From NCBI GenBank assembly GCA_050084515.1, contig CM114275.1:7130001-7194000 (forward strand): 64,000 bases of DNA, read 5' to 3'. The position numbers and the translations under genes were made by a program. Positions within the stretch are counted from its first letter, which is position 1. Each line of letters starts with the position of its first letter. This document shows, piece after piece, positions 11,651 through 23,309 of the stretch. Source of the DNA: Blasia pusilla (lineage: Eukaryota; Marchantiophyta; Marchantiopsida; Blasiales). The notes under the pieces are model-generated. The model saw nothing but the letters and a program-made list of their open reading frames with translations. It made no database searches and had not been told where the DNA came from.

Positions 11651-14600
11651 AGATCACTCCATGCCTCTCCACACCTAACTACACACAAAACCTCGCTATT
11701 AAGGCCTATTATCTATTTTTTCTTTACTAAAAATTGTCACGTGCAGACATATCGTTATACAATATAAATATTTTTGCCATATACCCAAAAATATACTCTA
11801 ATATACCACATAACACATCACACCATTACATTTAGAGTCCAAAATTTGAAAATAACCCCCCCCCCTCTAATTGATGGTTAGATCCCTCCAACCCGATATA
11901 GTAACATGCATTTTTCCCATGCTTAGATCAGGAGATAAATGCTTATTCGCCCCTTTTTAGCTTCCCTCCAAAATCCAAATAGCTCTTAATAAAAACTAAT
12001 TATCTAGGATATAACCATCATGTTGGAGAAACCACATCCAAGGATGGCATCAATTATGACCTATACGACCCTCACAAACCAATAAGTGCACACTACTATC
12101 AGAGACATACCCCCACATGGATCGTGTATCTCCAACCATCAAAGTTAAGACCCAAATATATGGCAATGACCACGCACCTCAATTTTGAAGCTAAAAACAC
12201 CTCGTCATACGACTGAGATGAGCCCAACCTTGATGCCTTATCGCCCTCTACACTAGATAACTATAGAACTTGTATCTCTTGTGACAACCTCGCCTCTAGG
12301 ATTGTCTCAATATCTTGGAAGGAATGTGGTGGTTGCATACAAACTACAAAACACTCCCACACATCATAGAGTTCCAACACCAATTAACCCACTACACCTT
12401 TATCGCAACTTTCCGTCAACATCTCATTCTTGGCTTGGAAAATGCATTGCTATGCACTATGCTACACCAGCTCACATTGATCCAAAATTCAACCTTGATT
12501 CACACATAACGTCTTTCCAAATGGTGCTGACCATACAACATAGTCCTTCAATCCCAAAATGTCATCAATTTCTTGCTAGTCCTTCCACAGATCAACGACA
12601 TAACTCACCTCTACATAATACGTTGCAATAGTTGTCAATGTGCCTTGCTACACACCACTAACACAATCAATCCCATGTGCTAGAAAATAATTAACATGGC
12701 TAACACTAGACTACAAATCTAGCGAGTAGGAGGCCAACTCCTATTGGCCAACAGGATCCCAAAGGATACAAAACCGGATCACCAAAAAACTAAGCGTGTT
12801 TCACAACTCAACAACCGTCACCACCACTGAGGCCCTTACCATCAAACTATTTTTAGGGTGCTTTTTTGGCACCCTCAGTATAAACTACTACCACATCATG
12901 ACCCAGCTATGGTGTAGTAGAACGGATGGAGGAGTTTCCAATGCAGCCAAAAATTAAGCATGCACTTGTTATAATTACCCATGTTTTTGTCATGTTCAAT
13001 ATCATCAATGGCTTGTTCTTATTGGTTGGTCCCTCTAGTGCGTTATATTGACTAGAGCGCATAAGTCCATATTATGATTTAGAGCACAACCCTCAATGTT
13101 GGGTTGGTCTTTAGTCTTGGGATTAGGACTAAGGAAGTTTAAGTAGGAGAGGTGTTCGTTTCAGATCCATATGGCCCTTAGTGTGTTGTCACATGCCACA
13201 TATCACTCAACCCCATCAATGTTGAGACCTTCACACTCACCTCCCCACTAGCTACCTCTACACATAAGGCAAAAACAACAACATCACTCTCATGCACGCA
13301 ACGTGATAACCAACCAAAACACCTTGTAGTCCCCCTCCCAAAGTCGCCAACTCCATGGCGGGAAAAAAGGCACTATGCATATTGTAGTCACCAATCCCAA
13401 CAACATACTTGAGCAAGGCTCCTCTTGAGCCCATGAACTTTCCACGAGAAAACTTGTTGTACCAACTAACATACTTGGTACTCCAATGAGATCTAGGACC
13501 CATCAATGGGGCATGCACCACCTCTTATAACATGACAAATTGTCATAATTGTGTCTATTCACCAACTCCCCTCAATGAGGATATGACTCCCCAAAACTAA
13601 AACTCTTGGATCAAATGATTTAGAAACATTATAAATCACAATGACACTTGTGTCCATCTCCATAGCACCACACATGACATCCATTACGAGCAAACCTAGT
13701 ATCACCCTCTGCAATTGGTATCGAATTAATGCCCATCCTAACGTAGTTAAATTCCATAACATCAATAGGTGTCACTTATTGCTCCACTCTCATGAGTATG
13801 GCATGAAGGTCATCATGTATTGCACCACCTCCATCACACCTGATAGGTGGTGGTCTTTGCCCACCACTAAATACATATCCATGGCCACCTTGAGGCCCTA
13901 CACCACAACCTCCATCACCACTTGGAACACCTAAAGGCACCTCCAACTCTCAAAACACCACTAAAAAATATGACAAGGATGTTAACAATGAAAATACTCT
14001 AGTACTAGGCCGGTGCACCATCTCTCATGGGTCTCTATATATCCCACTTACCTTCTTGCCAATGACCATTCCATTGTTAATGAGCACCACTACTAGTCCA
14101 AAAACTCATGCCAGAATCTAATTTCCCAGAAAAATAAAGGACAAAACTTCACTCCTATAAGCACATGTGGGCACCTAGCCCCTTTTGGCACCCATACCAT
14201 CATACGATGCACAATGCGATGGCCACGCCAATACCGATATTATGCTTTGTGTTGGCTCTCTTGCAAAGCTAGACATTACTATCCACTGTGATATAATATT
14301 GAGCTTGATATACTCAAATATCTACTCTAGAGTTGGCTCCTCTGTTAAGGTTAGAAGTAAATAATCTTGTACCTATTCCCACAACTCATGGTCAACTGCA
14401 CTAACCAATATTGAATCACCAATCATGCCATGGTCACTCCTTGAGTGGACCATGCCAAGAAGCTCATATAGTTGTAAGACTCTCTAAAGATCTCTCCAAA
14501 TCATTGAAAAATCTCCAAAAAATCATGGAGTTTCTTAATCCTTGCCCCTTGGTAGTTCTTCCCCAACACTCGAAAGAACTCAACCATGGAATTGAAATGA

Positions 14601-17499
14601 AGTTGCGCACATATCCTCATTGCTATCTTTGCCCCATGGCGCCCCTAAAATCATCAATTGCATCAACCTCAACTATAAACTCCCCTTGACCTTGTACTCC
14701 TCTACCAACACTAGCATCGCACAACTTAGGTTCCGATACCATTTCCAAACTCAAATCTCTAACACATGTTGCTATGAAAAAACTGAATAATCCGCAATCA
14801 AAGCACCCTCCAAATGCTTAAAAATTAGAGCTAGCATTTATGGACTGTGAATCTTCTACCGCACACACCAAGCATCAAACAAATGCATAGAGTGAATGGA
14901 CTATGAATCCTTTACCATACACAACTATATAAAGTCAGGTAGCATGATCATACCAACAACTCTTACAAATTTCCTCTAGCTCTTCGTGGACCCATACACA
15001 TCACCCATGTTATTATACAAGGGCATGATGACATCACCCCTTTGATACCAACCAATATTCCCTCAATCCCTAATCACCTCCTCCAAAAAAATTGAACTCA
15101 ATAAAGGCCTATATTGTATCCTACCCCACATAAAACCACCTCTACTACTTGTACCACCACTGGCCCTAACACTCTCAAAAGCATTGAGAGCCATATACGC
15201 CACCATTGGAAATGACTACTCACCACCAACACTCCAAACACATACCCAAGTAAAGCAAGTTGAAATTTGTGGCCCGCCTCTCATACAAGTTGACTTAGTG
15301 ACTCAACTTGGCATGGACGTCATCGTTTGATGCTCTCTCTCTCTCTCTCTCACTTGAAATATAGGGTTAACCATATTTCAAGTTTGACCTAAGGATTTTT
15401 TGGGATGCAGCTTGAGGATTAACTAACATGTGTCAGTTTGGGTGAATGTTTGGTGTACAATGTTATGGGCTTAGTGACCAAGCCTTCCTAAGGAGACAAT
15501 ATGCACCTCGGGATACTCGCGATTGATTAGCGCCGAGTAGCTTCATTGACTCACCTACGAGACACACAATTGGTTGTGTCTTTGAGACTCAACCTAAGTC
15601 TCCCACTCACAAGTCTCAAGGTTGGATTCTCTTTGCTAGCTACCAAGGAGGAGTAGAGGTTGAACTATATGACATATTGTCTTAGCTTCAATTAGTTCAA
15701 GCCTACTTGGTTATCAAGGTTGCATGTGGAAAAATTCCATATATGTGGACTTATCTCCGTCCTATGGAAAGACTTATCCATATGGGCCCCACCTTCTCCT
15801 TCTTTCTCATTCCCCCCACTTTCCTATATGTTCCATACTCTCCCGTTTCTTCCTCCCTCCATCACGGCTTCCTTCCCCCTTATTGCCCCATTTTCCCTTG
15901 TCCTATCTTCTTGATTCTTCTATCTTTAACTATAAATATGGGCCCCACCTCTTGCAATACATTTCAGTGGAAAAGTCCAAACTTGTCCATCTATATCCTT
16001 CCTAGGGACGGACTTGTCTATTTTTTTGCAGCCATGTTGGTAATCTATATGCATGATCATTCCCAAACTTGCACATTGTGCTTTGGGTCCATCCCTTGCA
16101 ATTTCACCTTCTTTGTACAACCATCCACAACTAACATTATACTCTATGTAGTTCCTTAAATCATGCAATTGGATCTTCACTCTTGATTATACCTAGCCCA
16201 AGCTAAGATCTCCTCATGAACTTCTCACAAGTCTCATAATTTGTTGGTGATCATGATTGTTGGGTCTTCTTCCAAATTCATCATCTACTCTCAAGAACAA
16301 GAAGCCATGATCCATCCCCACCTTGCGAGATCAACACTAGTTTCTCATACTATGCATACCAACATAGAGACTTTGTTCATGCTTAAGAAGCACAACACTC
16401 TCTGAAATCCATGCAAATAGTGGAGGATGTGTAAGGCTCATTTTCCCTCACAGAACCTTTCTTCATGTCCCTGATGTTTCTTCATAAATGATTGTGATTT
16501 CTATACATTGGATCAAGAGAAGTCATTCCCCTTAGCGAAATTCAAGTGCTCTTGTTATTGTTTCACCTTCCCCTCCTTAGCAATGTGCTCAATTTTCTAT
16601 CAATAATTCCCCGTGCACGTATATTGCTACAAAGTCTATTTTCATATTTTAGCCAACTTAATTCTTGCTCCATGAAAACATAGCTATAAGCATAGGATCC
16701 AATGAAAGTTACCTCTTCCACATATACTGTCATCCAAGTATAACATTGATTATAAAAACGACTCAAATTTTAATCCTCAAATTATTGAGACTCCACATGC
16801 ATTTTGGTACAACAAGCTTCTTCTACTCATTGGGCTCTTAAAATGAAACCAACTATAAAGATTTTGGAATGGTGCCTCTCCACCTTTGCAATTCACCACT
16901 ACTTTGCATTCCATCCATATTGGAATCTTGAGCCCATTGTACTTTCGTTCTCTCTTGGGATTCTTGGACTCCTTGGTGTCAAATTTTCTATTATCAATGT
17001 AACACACTTCATCCATGCTTGTTCATCCATCCATCACTAGTCTTGATATGTTGCATGAGCTTCTTTCTCAAGCTTTGTATAATCTGCTCTCTCCTATGCC
17101 CACAAGAGACTGAAGCAAACCAATTTGGCAGTAAAATTTGTCTTTGCACACTCACAGGTGGCACCCTCACAGCAACGTGACTAATAACCATATGATACCT
17201 AACTCTCAGTCTCAACTCTTGTCAACGATGGCCATGTTATATAACTAGCCCTATTTTGTGAGATATCCCCCCTACTCACCAATTCGCAAGCAACTACTTC
17301 TCACTAATATTTTTCTTCATTTTTGCTATGACAAGACTAGAATGATGCTTTTCCCTACAATATGTGCAATGTAGTTCCTCCTCTCACACACAACCTTCAA
17401 AGAACTTTACAAATGATATACCACACGATTAAATTAGAAATCACATGGATCTTTCCAATGTGAGAATCATAGAGGAACCACATCGCTCTCTGTTAGCAC
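11651..17499. other. G-poor, C/A-rich interior, probably a heavily decayed transposon
   Basis: The plus strand is unusually poor in G and rich in CCA/CAC/ACC words over almost 6 kb. No frame on either strand gives a recognisable retroelement protein. The interior lies between the two related direct repeats. It holds a CT microsatellite at 15333-15352. Phrases such as GATACCA (14735, 15042), resembling complements of retroelement primer sites, occur but without matching LTRs. One reading is an LTR element, antisense on the plus strand, decayed by deamination of methylated C. Confidence 0.35.
15333..15352. repeat. (CT)n microsatellite
   Basis: About ten uninterrupted CT dinucleotides. It lies in the G-poor stretch just before a small region with more G and C (15480-15640). 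Confidence 0.9.
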
Positions 17500-17745
17500 C
17501 AAATAAAAAATTGAGCCAAACCCACCTTCAACGTGAAGAAATCCAACATCACCATGCCCTAGCCTATGCTTAGAAGGTTCAATTGTGGAAAGATGAGCCT
17601 CTCCAAACCTCTCTTTGGGGTTAATCCTTCTCTAAGCTCCCAATGATCTAAGAAGGTGACTTGTTTACACATGTCACCTCAATCTGCAACAAGTCCCTAA
17701 CAAATCAAGAATCTCCAAGAAGGTTCCAAGAAAGCCCTAGGACAA
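17500..17745. repeat. Right copy of a diverged ~230 bp direct repeat (possible LTR)
   Basis: Partner of 11412-11650 (same orientation). Immediately upstream on the plus strand is GCTCTCTGTTAGCACCA (about 17482-17498). Read on the minus strand this begins TGGTGCTAACAGAGAGC, and a TGG start next to an LTR-like repeat is compatible with a primer-binding site for a minus-strand LTR element. I do not recognise the priming tRNA. Confidence 0.4.
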
Positions 17746-17856
17746 ATCTCTCCATCCTCCTCCAACTACATCAAGTTTTGGCCCACCCCAAAAACTTGGG
17801 CCAACGTCCCCATGATGTTACTTCTTTTTCTCGACATTTACATGGTGAGAGGGTAA

Positions 17857-17960
17857 TCTATATTATTATTGGAGAATGTCTTCTTGATTTGCAAACACCT
17901 CTTTGCTTGACATGTGACAGCCAGCCAGCAAGAAAATATTTCCTCCTCTAAGGACAACAA
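17857..17960 (+). mobile_element. Helitron-like 5' terminus, 3' end not found
   Basis: A|TCTATATTATTATTGGAGAA begins at 17857 and matches the 5' ends of the small Helitrons at 10430 (minus) and 62119. The following ~100 bp (CTCTTTGCTTGACATGTGACAG) resembles the interior of that family. I see no hairpin plus CTAG before the sequence changes, so this is a truncated copy or one whose end has decayed. The end coordinate is only the limit of what I can relate. Confidence 0.5.
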
Positions 17961-18292
17961 GAAAAATATGACAAAAAAAAATTGTTGCGTCCAACATGAT
18001 TAATCCCTTCACTCCTTTGCATCACAAGAGCTCCCACTAGTTGTTTTCTAAGCTTATGGCCTACAAGGGTCCCCTCGTCTAAAGTCAAATATTTATGGAC
18101 GAAGTTTAAAGATTTAAAGAAAAATCAACCGACCGTGTACATTCGACCTTATGGACTTGTCAAATTTTAGATTTTCGACTCATCTCACCGGATGAGTCAA
18201 AAATGAGACGCACTAATGGATTTCCTTGAGCACGTAACTCCGAAAGGGGTCCTCGAGAACGCTCAAACGGCCATCGGTTGAGTAAAGACAAA

Positions 18293-18405
18293 AGATGCAC
18301 TTCGATAAAAACGAGTGATGGAAAACCCATCGGAAGTACAAAAGAGGGGGACTCAAAGAGTCAAAACCTGAAGGCCACAACAAGACCAGAAAAGGAAGAA
18401 GGGGG
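18293..18405. repeat. 113-bp direct repeat, left copy, outside the Mutator-like element
   Basis: Identical to 31449-31561 except for one base (CAAGACC here, CACGACC there). The two copies are in the same orientation and 13.2 kb apart, about 260 bp and 640 bp outside the two inverted-repeat ends. Sequences to either side of the copies do not match each other. It is far too long for the 8-11 bp target duplication of a Mutator-like element. It could be part of an older insertion target, two copies of a small element, or a duplication made during a rearrangement. The reading frame through it (CTSIKTSDGKPIGS) is open in both copies. Confidence 0.9.
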
Positions 18406-18661
18406 AAGAAGGTTGAGTAAAGTAAGAAGGTCGCGTTACACGGAACCGTTGCTAAGCTGCGGATAGCAGTTGTCTCCAACAGAAGAGTCGAGTTGCCGTA
18501 ACAGCGAGGAATGAGGGTACCACTCTAGACTCGAGGCCGATGTTTTTCCGCTTTCGTTCTCCTTTTCGTTTTATGCGCTGCCCGCTCTTTGATTGAAATG
18601 AAACTAGACGGTCAGGCACCTTTCCGCCATCCTGCCCGGCCAGTTACTTTTCGGCCGAAGG

Positions 18662-18874
18662 CCATACTTTGTCCCGGAATCGCATTCAAGGCGCCTAGGG
18701 TAGCGTCTACCTCGAGCTGGGTCGGGCCTAGGTTTCAGGTTCGGGAGCCTCGGTATGGAGAGGTCGCGACTCAGGGTAAAGAGGTCGCGACGGAGGACAG
18801 GGAGGACAGCGTTCGGAGACGGACGCCGTCCGGAGACGGACGGATCTAAACGAGACGGCGCTAATGAAACGGAC
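18662..18874 (+). repeat. Left terminal inverted repeat of the MULE
   Basis: Pairs with the reverse complement of 30616-30810. Near-identical blocks include CCATACTTTGTCCCGG, ATCGCATTCAAGGCGC, CTAGGGTAGCGTCTACCTCG, GAGGTCGCGACTCAGGG and GGATCTAAACGAGACGG. A roughly 20-bp insertion (an extra GACGCCGTCCGGAGACGGAC-like piece) makes this copy longer. The GAGGTCGCGA word is repeated in tandem inside it, which is typical of transposase binding-site clusters (inference). Confidence 0.9.
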
Positions 18875-18877
18875 GAC

Positions 18878-18945
18878 GTCCGTCTCCGGACTCCGTCCGT
18901 CTCCGGACTCCGTCCGTCTCCGGACTCCGTCCGTCTCCGGACTCC
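18878..18945. repeat. Four tandem copies of a 17-bp self-complementary unit
   Basis: GTCCGTCTCCGGACTCC is repeated four times without a mismatch just inside the left inverted repeat. Each unit contains the hairpin word GTCCG-TCT-CCGGAC/TCCGGA, and relatives (CGTCCGTCTCCGGACGG, CGTCGTCCGTC) recur just inside the right end (about 30490-30625). The position and symmetry suggest sub-terminal transposase binding sites. Confidence 0.95.
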
Positions 18946-19010
18946 GTCCGTCCGTACTACGTTCAGTCCAGTTCAAATGACAGAATTTGTCGACGGGTAT
19001 TAGGGCGGGA

Positions 19011-19250
19011 ATTAGGGGTTTCGATCATTTTGGAACGAACGGAGAAGAGCGGTAGAAACCGAACACGGAGGGATTAGCATTTGATTACGAGCGGAAGACC
19101 CGGAACCGAGGAATACGAAGGGCGTGTGGGAATTAGGGGATTCGATCATTTTGGAACGAACGGAGAAGAGCGGTAGAAACCGAACACGGAGGGATTAGCA
19201 TTTGATTACGAGCGGAAGACCCGGAACCGAGGAATAAGAAGGGCGCGCGA
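19011..19250. repeat. Tandem duplication, 121-bp period
   Basis: The block starting AATTAGGGG(T/A)TTCGATCATT and running through GGAACCGAGGAATA is present twice, at 19011-19131 and 19132-19250, with only a few differences. It lies between the left inverted repeat and the transposase, so it may be part of the element's promoter or 5' leader. A further decayed piece (TTAGCATTTCATTACGAGC, 19306-19324) echoes the unit's middle. Confidence 0.9.
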
Positions 19251-20648
19251 GGAGAAACACGGAACGAGGAAGAGCACAGACCGTGATTAGCTGATTATCA
19301 GCGTATTAGCATTTCATTACGAGCTTGATTAGTTCTAAGTCGAACAACTGCTAGTTGCGGACCACGGATTTCAAGCCGGATTAGGCGGATGGGGTCCACT
19401 CCGTAACTTTCATGTAAGAGATTTTTTGCGTCAGTGAGTATCATTTGCCAATTTGCACGTAAGTAGCTATCAGTGCCACACATTCAGCCATGGTGATACA
19501 TAAAAGCTTAGATCGTAATCCAGGAAAACATGTCTATTATTATGTGCACTATAATTTTGGTGTTCGGTTCCATTTATGTACTCTCCGGTCTTGCCCAGGT
19601 CGAATGGACAGAATTCACACTTTAAGCCTGCACTTGAAGTCTGAACTTTAATTGGAGCCTGCACTTGAATCCCTGAACAGCTTATAGCCATGGTGAAATT
19701 CAAGAAATATTCAGCTGCATTTGAATGCGATGTCATCCAAAACCCTCTCCCTGGTCCTTTTTTGAGGGAGCATTTGATTTGGTATGGCAATAGAAAAGAG
19801 GCATGGATTCCCTCTGATAGGGTTGAAGACTTCATTCATGGTGAAGAACAAAGACCACATTCCCTGGACCACATTTAGGAAAAGGAATACCGACAAATCA
19901 GGGAACATACATGTTCTGATTCGATCATTGGTGTTCATATGGACCCCAGGATCATAGGAATACTGTCTGGACCTCTCGCCAAGCGAGGTTTTTGATTCAA
20001 ACTGCTTACCGCAAGGGAGGGAGGTAAGGGAAGTAGGCCGAGAAAGCCAAAGTACACGGCTTGGGTGTCTCGGGGCGTGGATGCCAATTTCACTTTGCGT
20101 TGTAACCTCAAAGGACCGCCTACAGGTGTTCTATGTTGAGGCATATGCATTCCAAGCATGTCGATAAGGCGGGCTGTATATGCCATGGGGACTTAGACAG
20201 GACTTTGGACATTGCGAATGCTATTGTTGCCCCGAAGTTGAGTTCTCATTGTAGGGATTTTGTTGAACGGTTATTGCGAGTGAACGTGAGCCCCTTAAAT
20301 ATCATGAAGGAGCATAGGAGATGGATTCGTGAACACATTCTCGATAATCCTAATCAGGCACAAGCTTGGGGCAGGGACGCTATGTTAAAACCACAAGACA
20401 TCCTTAATATCAAGCATTCAATGCGAAGACGCGAAGGGGGGTATGATGGAACCGATGACGCCACTGCAATCCAACATTGGGTTGCAGCTCATCCTGAAAA
20501 TGTCATACACTACAGGGAGGCCATTTCAAGTTTAGGCCAACCTTTCATCCTAGTCATTTCTACACCTTGGATGCTTCAGAATCTTTTGCATCTTGGTAAC
20601 GGTGGAGCCATCTCCATGGATGCCACTCATGGCACAAACACATATGAG

Positions 20649-20842
20649 GTAATTTCAAACATTCTCAGAACTGTAATGTCATTCTCTTAGAGGAGTTTAT
20701 AGGCTACATTACTTCCGTGCTATCATTTCAAAATTGCTACACGATCTGGCAGAAATGGTAACATTTGGAACGTTGTGTTCACTTTAATAGATGTGTACAT
20801 GAACAATCGGATTCCTGAACACACTCTTTTCTATGTTCACAG
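20649..20842 (+). other. Probable transposase intron 1, frame not closed
   Basis: The coding sequence before it ends in ATHGTNTYE and after it continues DQLFTLPGFDKFQNGLPLV, which in this family follow one another almost directly. GT at 20649 and AG at 20841-20842 would be canonical, but joining them puts the second exon one base out of frame. A one-base indel near either border would explain that. Confidence 0.55.
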
Positions 20843-21217
20843 ATCAGCTATTCACGTTGCCGGGTTTTGACAAGTTTCAGAACGGATTACCTCTAGTATG
20901 GGCCATTTTACAGAGGCATCAACATCGGGATCTATTGGATGCATTGGCCCATATCAAGGATTGGGCAGATACATATATGACAAGAGATTTTGCGTCGGTT
21001 GGTAGCCCCGGTTGGAAACCGTCATGCTTCATAGTTGACGACTCCAAAGAGGAACAATCTGCAATCAAAGAAGTCTTCCCTGATGTTCCCATAGACCTGT
21101 GTCTATGGCATGTCAGGAAGAATTGGTTAAAGCAATTGCACCAACGAGTCCGTTGTCCAATTACAAAAGCAGATATGAACATGGACTTGGGTGGTATCAT
21201 GTACTCACGTGAAGAAG

Positions 21218-21266
21218 GTATGTTCTATGTGAGTCAATAATAGTAGTTCGTTTCATTGTTTCTCAG
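21218..21266 (+). other. Transposase intron, 49 bp
   Basis: GTATGT at the start and TTTCTCAG at the end; joining the exons gives G|CT in phase 1 and a continuous frame into AMSIVGAGF. It contains in-frame stops (TAA, TAG). At 49 bp it is near the lower limit for plant introns. Confidence 0.8.
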
Positions 21267-21850
21267 CTATGTCCATTGTGGGAGCAGGGTTCATATTAAT
21301 TAAGCAATGGTTGCCTGTCCCAGATCCTGTGGATGTCTCGTATCGTTTCATGCGCAAGTGGGCTGCAACTGAACGTCACTTTGTGAAATACTATTTAAAC
21401 TATTGGCATCCTAAGATTGTTACTTGGGCAAAGGGCTATCGTAAGCATGCAAGATCCAACCAAGATACAAATGCCGCGATAGAAAGGTGGCACCACACTC
21501 TGAAGATGCATCTCACTTCTAGCATGCCTACAAAACCCACCAGGAAGCTCATATGGCTTGTGCAGATCTTATGCGGGGAAATAGAAGATTTCTTTTGGTA
21601 CTTGGGATTTTTGAAACGAGAGGGTATGGTGAGGAACAAGGCAATCCAGAAAGTCATTCTCATGGCTATTAGAAGGGCAAATGATATCCCAGAGAGCCAT
21701 GTCACATTTCAATTGGTAGATGGGAGGAAATGCGCAATGGTGAAGAGTTGCTCCAAGCCCGACTATTGGCATGATGTGGTTGACTACAACAAGAAAGATG
21801 TTGCTTGTACATGCTCTCGTGCCAATGAAGGATTCACATGCAAACATCAG

Positions 21851-21995
21851 GTGTGTTTCTTGCACTCCAGATTTGGTGACCAAGCTATAGTCCCACCTGA
21901 AATCAAACAGTCCTATGTATTAAGTATGTCTTATTCCTGCACTAGATGTACGAGGATTTTACATGCAGCCTACTGAGACTTTTTAATTGTATCAG
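21851..21995 (+). other. Transposase intron, 145 bp
   Basis: CAG|GTGTGT at the donor and TGTATCAG|GTG at the acceptor, phase 0, directly after the CKH of the SWIM finger. Splicing gives CKHQVKCLLL, a normal continuation of SWIM domains in MULE transposases, whereas the unspliced frame runs into a stop. Confidence 0.8.
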
Positions 21996-23210
21996 GTGAA
22001 GTGCTTACTGTTGAGTGGGCACTCTTAAGTAGAGTTGTTGTCTTTCCTTGGCACACGTTTTGGTAGCAAAGCTGGTGGGTTGGAAAACATGGTGCAAAGG
22101 CATGCACAGGAGCAACATGGAGACACACTAGTGGAATCAGACTTGTCTTACGGTGTTGGTTATCCAGAAGAGGTGCAAGCTACTACTCCTACAGTTGTAT
22201 CACAAGCAACAACTCAGGAAGATGTTCGAGAGATGGTGGAAAAATGCTTGGCCACAACCATTGGAGTCCCATTCTGCAGTGTTCTTCTTGAACATTTGTA
22301 TGTACTTTTGCAGAAGGATATGGACTCACTTCTGAACCTGAAGGCGCGGATAGAGACAAACACAAAACTTCCAAAAAATGTAATGAACATTGGACAACAC
22401 TTCCCTGAACCCTTTGTTGGAGGCAATTCTCAAGATCGTCGACTGCGTCGGCGGATGGGTTGGTTTGAGCGGATGCATCAGAGAAGGAATTCACATTCCA
22501 CACGTTCCACACGGAAGAATCAACCCCAAGCAACAATGAATCAGGTGGAGTCCTTTCCCAGAGTGAAACGATCAAAATATCAGAACATGGAGGCGGAATT
22601 GGAAGCAGATGCATGTAATCATCTTGATTTGGACGCTATCGTGAACCAATATGAAAGCGAGGCAACTAAGGAGAATACTCAACAGTCAGAATGGCCTCTG
22701 GTTGATACAAGGCCACATAAGAACTACAAAATCAGCACTACTACAAAGAGAACCACTGCAGATGTCATACTTGATAGTCTGTTGGATGAAGAGCAATATG
22801 TTGCGGAGGGTAGTCAATCCGATGAGTACTCAATAAGACCCGATAATTTGTATGTAGTTCAGGATTCCCAGATTCATGATTCATGAAGCATTTGCGAATT
22901 TCACATATTAGCACAGAACACAAGAAATGTGGTGTTCAACAAAAAAAATGTATTTTTTATGTACCGGATGTTTATGCACGAGAAATGTGTTCCCTTGTCA
23001 TGTTCATGTCCACCATGTCCCATTTTCATGTACGGCGAGCAATCATGTTCTGTTTTTACGCAAGCATCCAAACAATAGTAACCATCGTGTAGGCCATAGT
23101 AACCTGTTTTCACGGTTTTGTATAGTAATAGTTCGAACCCAATTGAATTAATATTCAAGCATCCAAACTATGGTTACCACAGTCGGTTTTATATGGATGT
23201 AGCAAACGTA

Positions 23211-23309
23211 CGAGGTATGTTTGAACCCGAACCACGTCCGCAACGAGGTATGTATGAACCCGAACCACGTCCGCAACGAGGTATGTTTGAACCCGAACCA
23301 CGTCCGCAA
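23211..23309. repeat. Three tandem 33-bp units encoding an 11-residue repeat
   Basis: The unit starts CGAGGTATGTTTGAACCCGA and is repeated three times with one base different in the middle copy. Because 33 is a multiple of three, the open plus frame around it encodes RGMFEPEPRPQ three times. It lies downstream of the transposase stop. There is no evidence that it is translated; it may simply be a minisatellite in the element. Confidence 0.95.

Larger units (their letters stand above)
19690..22886 (+). pseudogene. MULE transposase (split DDE, SWIM zinc finger), with introns and several stops
   Basis: Role: cuts the element out and inserts it elsewhere. Start: ATG 19690 in AGCCATGG. Exon 1 (FKKYSAAFECDVIQNPLPG) has in-frame stops at 19876 and near 19994 and leads to a finger-like CNLKGPPTGVL, then shifts frame at about 20130 to HMHSKHV. 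Catalytic motifs: first D in SMDATHGTN (about 20615-20640), second D in FIVDDSKEE (about 21030) followed by the C-x2-H of CLWHVRKNW (about 21100-21126), E in NAAIERWHH (about 21482). SWIM: CTCSRANEGFTCKH (21806-21847). Canonical GT-AG introns: 21218-21266 (49 bp, phase 1) and 21851-21995 (phase 0) both restore the frame. A probable intron at 20649-20842 has GT/AG ends but leaves the frame off by one. TAA at 22026-22028 then interrupts the last exon, which continues to the acidic C-terminus (DILDS-like, ending QDSQIHDS). The family is clear. The copy looks inactive unless some stops are spliced out. Confidence 0.88.

Noticed and set aside
11412-17745. Confident LTR retrotransposon call
   Set aside because: The direct repeats are real but I cannot find TG/CA borders, a target duplication or any gag/pol protein between them, so only a tentative note is given.
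22189-22614. Minus-strand 141-codon frame
   Set aside because: It is antisense to the last transposase exon and has no sign of its own coding pressure.
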